Assembly: GCA_963383645.1 (NCBI GenBank)
Contig: OY726561.1
Location: 23,516,795-23,580,794, forward strand
Direction: 5' to 3'
DNA: 64,000 nt
Origin: Muscardinus avellanarius
Taxonomy: Eukaryota > Chordata > Mammalia > Rodentia > Gliridae
Shown: positions 58,224 through 64,000 of the stretch, in pieces
How positions within the stretch are numbered: position 1 is the stretch's first letter
How the letters are laid out: each line of letters opens with the position of its first letter
Made by a program: the position numbers and the translations under genes
Notes under the pieces: model-generated
What the model saw: the letters and a program-made list of their open reading frames with translations, nothing else
What the model was told of the DNA's origin: nothing
Database searches by the model: none

Positions 58224-58428
58224 GCCGGGGACAGTTGCACAAACTTATAATCTTAGTACATGGGAGGCTGAAACAGGAGGATCTGGGTTTGTGGCCAATC
58301 TCAGATACTTGGTGAGGCCCTTTGTAACTAAAAAAGACCCTGTTTCAAAATAAAAAATAAAAAAAATCAGGCTGGAGGTATATAGCTCAGAGGTAGAATG
58401 CCCCTGGTTTCAATTCCCAGCACCACAA
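58224..58428 (+). mobile_element. B1-ID SINE, subtype A
   Basis: ggccggggacagttgcacaa to ggtttcaattcccagcacca. Confidence 0.85.
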
Positions 58429-58430
58429 AG

Positions 58431-58505
<75 letters not shown>

Positions 58506-58648
58506 GAGAGAAGAGAGAAGAGAGAAGAGAGAAGAGAGAAGAGAGAAGAGAGAAGAGAGAAGAGAGAAGAGAGAAGAAGAAGAAGAAGAAGAAGAAGAAG
58601 AAGAAGAAGAAGAAGAAGAAGAAGAAAGAGAGAGAGAGGGAGAGAGAG
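58429..58648 (+). repeat. ~220-bp polypurine tract: (AC)n, (GA)n, (GAGAGAA)n, (GAA)n
   Basis: After a few AC units the sequence is purine-only on the plus strand for about 200 bp, with three successive repeat motifs. Arginine/glutamate-rich and serine/leucine-rich ORFs over it are artefacts. Confidence 0.95.
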
Positions 58649-60183
58649 ATATATGAATAAAAGTTTACAAATACAAGTTTGCATATAATTTTAGTTCCTC
58701 ACAGTAGCAAAATTGGTTCTTTGTTGTTGATAATCAGACTTTGATCTCTAATGAAAGCTCCATCAGGGAGCTCTGCACTTGGATCAACTTCTTGATCCCT
58801 TATAAGAATGCTTTCACTAAATTACCCCAAGGCTTATATATTTGCATTGTATTCAAGCACAATGTTAAAATACATCCATGGGATTATTTTTCTCTCAATT
58901 GTGATCCCTTCACAAACACCAGATACTGACAACATACACACGTACAATGCTTATCATATATGTTCAGGGGTTTAAGTCATCTTGAAGGCTAGTTAACTTT
59001 CCACATATGGAGTGAGTAGAAATATTTTTTTAAAATGTGTCTCATTCTAATAAAGAGCAGAATCTTTTTAAACATTTTGAGAGCCATATCATATATTTTT
59101 TCACTTTCCAGGTTATCAAATAACTCCCATATTATTAAATGAGTGATTTATGCATGTATACCTCTACTATCTTGAACCCCATTAATATGTATGACAATAC
59201 TCTAATAAAAAATAAAATGGTATATTTTAAAAGTTTCATATTACAGTACATGCAATTTCTTCTCTTTCTTTCCTATCCTTTCCTCATCTTTCCTATTGTA
59301 TTCTATACTAATAAAATACTTCCACATAACAATGATGTTTTATTTTTTAAATCCTTATTTAACTGTCTCAGGCAAATTACAATGTAAATTTCTGTACAAT
59401 TACCTAGCACTAGCTATTCAATACACATTGCTCTAGGAACATATTCATATTATATATTGTACATGTGTATAAGAAAGAGAAACAGACATACAGAAAGAGA
59501 TGCACTCTACAAAATATTAACATATATTCTATTTTCTCATTTCTTAATTGGGTAGATAGTGAGAGGTATATAATATTCAGTAATATAGACCTTAAAATAA
59601 GACTTCCTGCCTGGATTTGAACTTTAGTTTCACTATCATTTATCGATGTGACCTAGTGAGAAGTTGCTAAATTAAAGTCTCAGTGTTTTCATTAATATGA
59701 TTACCCTTAACTTAATGGTCAAGATCTATTAACGTAATTCTGTTTTCTATACTTACACTGACAAAATAATATAAATATTTACAAAATGTTAGCTATCTTT
59801 TAATGTTAGCTGCCTGATCATGGGAGTTTTGCCTTTGCCAGCAAAGAGGAACATGGTCACTTTAGGAGATAATTGATACCGAATATGGATGAGGTAAGTG
59901 CATTTCAAAAATAATTTCACTCAGTGTGAAAGGGAGGACTCTAGGTATAGAGAGTAACTTCAGCAAGAAAATGTGAACCTAAATCCCATAACAAGAAGAA
60001 ATTGAATTTAATCAGTAAGTAGATGATCTTAGAAGTACTTTCTTCAAATAGAAAATCCATAAATTAACAAATTCTGGTCAATATCTTAATTTTTGTCTTG
60101 TTAGGGCCTGATTTAAAAAAAACCCAACTACACTAAACAGCTATAAGTTAATAAATAAATTCTATTTTTAAAAATGGACAATG
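58649..60183. other. NCAM2 upstream intron with one short L1 tail
   Basis: Unique sequence apart from the L1 tail at 59137-59218. Confidence 0.5.
59137..59218 (+). mobile_element. Very short L1 3' tail
   Basis: aatgagtgatttatgcatgt, acctctactatcttgaaccc and atactctaataaaaaataaa. Confidence 0.75.
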
Positions 60184-60386
60184 AGGCCAGACATCATGGT
60201 ACACACCTCTAATCCCCATACTTGGGAGGTAGAGACAGTAGGATTGAAGGTTCAAGACCAGTCTCAGGAATTTAGCAAGAATGTTGCTAAGTACAGCCTG
60301 GCAAGATCCTATTTCAAATTTTAAAAAATGACTGGGGTATAATTTGAAGAAATAATATCTTTTGGCTCAATTTTCAGTACCACAAA
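60184..60386 (+). mobile_element. B1-ID SINE, old
   Basis: ggccagacatcatggtacac head and gctcaattttcagtaccaca tail. Diverged. Confidence 0.78.
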
Positions 60387-61805
60387 AAGTAAATAAAATA
60401 ATGATAATGAAAATAAGTAATTTTCTTCAAATTATAATATCTACTCAGTAAATTTTGTGTGTTGAGTGATGATTTACTCATGTATTAATATGTACCAACT
60501 CTGTTTACTGGATCAGCTAATATATGACTTGAGAACATTCATAAAATCATTTTGAGAAGAAAGAGCAGTGTATTTAAATATGTATTCATTTAGTAAATAT
60601 AATAAATTTTTCCATAGAAATAGTTTAGGAATAGAACCAAATAAGGCAAAATTATAAAATCTATGGTCTATAGATGTACATTTGTAACTGTACATAGACA
60701 TATAAATTGCAGATTTTATTATGCCTCAAAATTCAAATTTCAACAAAATTTGAATATCCATAAAATGTGATCAGTTTTGTAACATTTTATTTTTACTAGA
60801 CATAAATGTTATTACAGTAGATGTAGAGACTTTAGCTCAGATTTATCTTGTTGCCTAGTTAAAGGAAATGCCATGAGCATACCATTAGGATCTGCCTCAA
60901 ATGCAGAGAGCTGCCTTGACCAATTATGTACTGCCCAGAGAAGTTTGTATCTAAATAAATGAGGGGGCAAAAAAGAACTGGATAATTTAGCCTAATATGG
61001 ACACTCTATGAATAAACCTCATCCCACATTTGGCTATGGCAAGCAAATTGTTTAGCTTCCAATTCAAGCTACCTTTCCTCCTGCCTAAGCAGGTCTAACT
61101 TCATCACTGTATCTGCTACTGGATAATAATACATAGAAAACTTGATAACCTGAGAAGATACCAGAGATGCCTGATGAGGCAGATGATAAGGTAAAAAAAA
61201 AACACATTGGTGAGGACTATACATAAGACTTCCATGATGTATGGAAGAAAGAGTAGCTTATTTATTGAGTAGTACATAATCTATCATATCAGCTTTAAAT
61301 GGGATAGCAGCAGAGAAGGTCCTTAAATAGGTATAATCTCTGGTTAAAGCAGCCCTGCAAATTAAGTCATATAATTGATTTCAAAAACCTATTACTCTTT
61401 GATGTATAAGAGGTGGGAAGAAATGTATGGAATTTGTGGCAAATACCAGTGGGAAAATTGCAAGGTAATTCTCTATTTTCTTAGTCAAGAATTTGCACAT
61501 ATGGTATGGAAACATATGCCATTTAAAATATTTTGAAGGTGTGTGAATGAGCATTTTTAATGGAAGAATGACTGATCAATGGATCATGGTTAGACCATGT
61601 ACCTATTTGACCTGAAGTATCCATCATTACCTAGCTACTGACAAACTAAATCATAAAGTCATGCAGCTCAGTAGCAATCTATCATCAATGCTGTGGTTCT
61701 TCCAAATTGGATAGACTTCTCTTTAGTTTTCCATGCAGATGGCTGAGAATCTGTGAGACATACAGTGTAGGTTCTCTGTTTGTGTGCTCCTTTAGTACAT
61801 GAGAG
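60387..61805. other. NCAM2 upstream intron, nothing recognised
   Basis: AT-rich unique sequence. Confidence 0.5.
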
Positions 61806-61860
61806 TGTTATGAGGATTGAACCCCAGGGCTCAACCCAGCCCTTCTTTTCTCTTTTTATA
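61806..61860 (-). mobile_element. SINE ID-tail fragment
   Basis: aggattgaaccccagggctc resembles an antisense ID tail. No head follows. Confidence 0.5.
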
Positions 61861-61954
61861 TTTCATTTTCAGGCAAACTCTAGCTGCATCACAGTTTTAA
61901 CTATTCTTTCTGCCCATTTTTGCTTTTTTTTTTTACCATCTTTTCATAATTATT

Positions 61955-62150
61955 TGGGTTTTTTTTGTGATACTGGGGTTCCTGAAAACCCTTCTACCTC
62001 CAGGATACACTCCCAGACCTATTTTTTATATTTTTTAAAATTTGGAAACAGAGTCTCTTAAGCCAGAGCAGCTGGCTTCGAACCTGCACGATCCTCCTGT
62101 CTCCACCTCCCAAGCGTGGGGATTACAAGCATGCGCCACCATGTCCGGCT
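61955..62150 (-). mobile_element. B1-ID SINE, subtype B
   Basis: gggttcctgaaaacccttct, ggaaacagagtctcttaagc and catgcgccaccatgtccggc. Confidence 0.9.
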
Positions 62151-62154
62151 GGTG

Positions 62155-62166
62155 TATGTATGTATG

Positions 62167-62212
<46 letters not shown>
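62155..62212 (+). repeat. (GTAT)n(TA)n microsatellite
   Basis: Adjoins the 5' head of an antisense SINE, so it does not derive from that SINE's tail. Confidence 0.93.
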
Positions 62213-62213
<1 letters not shown>

Positions 62214-63706
62214 CTTGGTTTACTTTTTATTGAAAATTTATTTTCATAGATTCATATGGTTGAGAAGAAATGCATAATGTATTAAACTTTTAAACAACCA
62301 ATCAGAAAGTACTTAAAATAATTCTTTCATTCTCCCATCTTCACTAAGTTTCAATATTTGCTCTACCAGACTATGCTTTTGACACTTGAAATACTGAGAT
62401 TAACAAGGCATTCTACTTCTACATTTGAAGCTCATATGCTAAGAAAGGATAGGCCAAATCACTATACAGTTAATTATGATATGACATAGCATGCAAATAT
62501 ATGCATATACTATACAATATAATGTAGGAAACATGTACGGCTTGCCAATTAGTCATTATAGGTAAATAAGGATTTTAATATGATAGTATTTCAAGAAAAA
62601 ATAATATTAAAATATATTGTGGGTGATTCAGGGTATAGAGTAATTCTAAGCAGTGTTGAATGGACAGCAGACAAGAAATATGTGATTACAGTTTAATTAT
62701 CTTTTTAAAAGACATACCAATTCAATAAAATTATAACCACTCAACGAAAGTATGTGTATTCAATGTAAAAAGCTTAAGTCAAAAGTAAATTGTAAATCCC
62801 AACAATCAAATTATTACTGTCAATAGACAGTATATATAATTATGAATATTTACACCACATTTTACATTTTGAAAGCATAGATAATTTGTGATTTCAATGA
62901 CTATGCTTACTACATTTTAGAAATTTTAGAAAGATAGTGCATCTTTTTTGTAACAGCATTTCTAATTATTCTAGAATGTGTGGAGAGGTCCAAATGCAGT
63001 TAGTTAACAGCTTGTCTCTCTGACTATCCCTTGTATTTATGTTCTTTTGGTCACATATTTCTATCTATACCTATTATCCAAATATGAGGGCTACAACAAA
63101 GATTCCTTTAAAGTATGGTGTTTCATACATAAAATGAGATCACAGTGTCATCCGAGATATAAAATATAAACTTGGCATTAAATAAATTACAAATAGAAAG
63201 GTAGCATCAGCCCAGCAATTGTATGGACATTGAATGAGCACCAGTGAAGATACGAGTGCTGAACTATTCATTATAAAGTTGCGGTATGCAGGACTCAATA
63301 TATTTTTATATTTGAAGACATACTAAATCTGTGGTAACTGTCAACGACATTGCTACAGAAGAAAATGAGATATTTAAGAAGAAACAATGAAAGAAATGAT
63401 TAAAGTGTTTGTGATCCAGACATTGCAGTAAACATTGGTATACTAGCACTTGCAGTAAACATTGGTATACTAGCACTCTGGAAGCTGACATGGGATGAAT
63501 ACATGCTCTGGCATAGAAAAACACAACATGCTGAAATCTCTAGCCCCAGGATTGTAAGTGAGAGAGCCCTACTTCCAGGACTTTAAGGATCTTGTTCTCA
63601 TTGGTGATTTTTAAGCAGTCTTAGTTTGAGGTCATTAAATATCTGATTCATGCAACTTTTCTTGCTCATATTCTAGATTCACCAACCAAGTTTCTGATTT
63701 CTATTT
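62213..63706. other. NCAM2 upstream intron, nothing recognised apart from a small tandem duplication
   Basis: AT-rich unique sequence. Confidence 0.5.
63424..63477 (+). repeat. Perfect 27-bp tandem duplication
   Basis: 63424-63450 (tgcagtaaacattggtatac and 7 more bases) is repeated exactly at 63451-63477. Confidence 0.95.
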
Positions 63707-64000
63707 TTTTTTTTTACTGGTGCATTGTAGTCCTACATCTTAATGGGCTGTAAGATGGTAGAGGCATACATGCACATATCACTCATTTAGCCCTTCCCCA
63801 ATTCCCATCCCAGTCAGTCCTCCCTCCCTCCTTCTCATATTTGGCTTACTGGTTGACTTTGATATGTTTGTGAATGTATATTGTATACATTAGGAAATTT
63901 CCTTCTTCCCACCTCCCATTCCCCTCATAGATGAGCCTTATTTGCTCATCTATGGTTTCTCCTTCTTTGTCTAGCATTTCTATTATGGCTCTTTGTATTC
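63707..64000 (-). mobile_element. L1 3' end, antisense, running off the window
   Basis: tttactggtgcattgtagtc, gtaagatggtagaggcatac, tttggcttactggttgactt and gctcatctatggtttctcct. Confidence 0.87.

Overview
The window is mammalian nuclear DNA: AT-rich, intron-dominated, and crowded with dimeric B1/ID-type SINEs, L1 fragments and microsatellites. The SINEs join a 7SL-derived B1-like head to a tRNA-like ID tail through an A-rich linker. That B1-dID layout is known from sciuromorph rodents (squirrels, dormice, mountain beaver). The consensus here is not the usual squirrel one, so I favour a dormouse- or mountain-beaver-like rodent; this is an inference from memory.

The only host gene I can support is NCAM2 (neural cell adhesion molecule 2), on the minus strand. 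Three coding exons, each with consensus splice sites and an open frame, lie at 16459-16578, 12866-12987 and 4480-4660. Their phases chain correctly. They encode the end of the first fibronectin type III domain, all of the second, and the start of the juxtamembrane linker. Everything from 16579 to 64000 appears to be one upstream intron, at least 47.4 kb long and continuing off the window. The transmembrane and cytoplasmic exons would lie beyond position 1.

Layout: 1-17.5 kb holds the exons, with SINEs and short L1 3' tails. 17.5-28.8 kb is intron with SINEs and an ancient MaLR-like remnant near 25 kb. 28,892-31,562 is a GC-rich composite retroelement with a perfect 16-bp target-site duplication. 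It has a 91-bp tandem array, a lysine-rich ORF fragment, a ~100-bp tandem array and an L1 3' end. This is the most notable object in the window and is SVA-like in architecture. 31.9-38.3 kb is a decayed L1 carrying further L1 and SINE insertions. 41.6-42.6 kb is an L1 with a different 3' UTR. 48.2-52.3 kb is a nested L1/L1/SINE cluster. The remainder is AT-rich intron with scattered SINEs, L1 tails, a solo LTR-like sequence near 47.7 kb and long purine or AT repeats.

No RNA gene, CpG-island promoter of a host gene, or CRISPR-like system was found. Most long ORFs are SINE, L1 or microsatellite translations.
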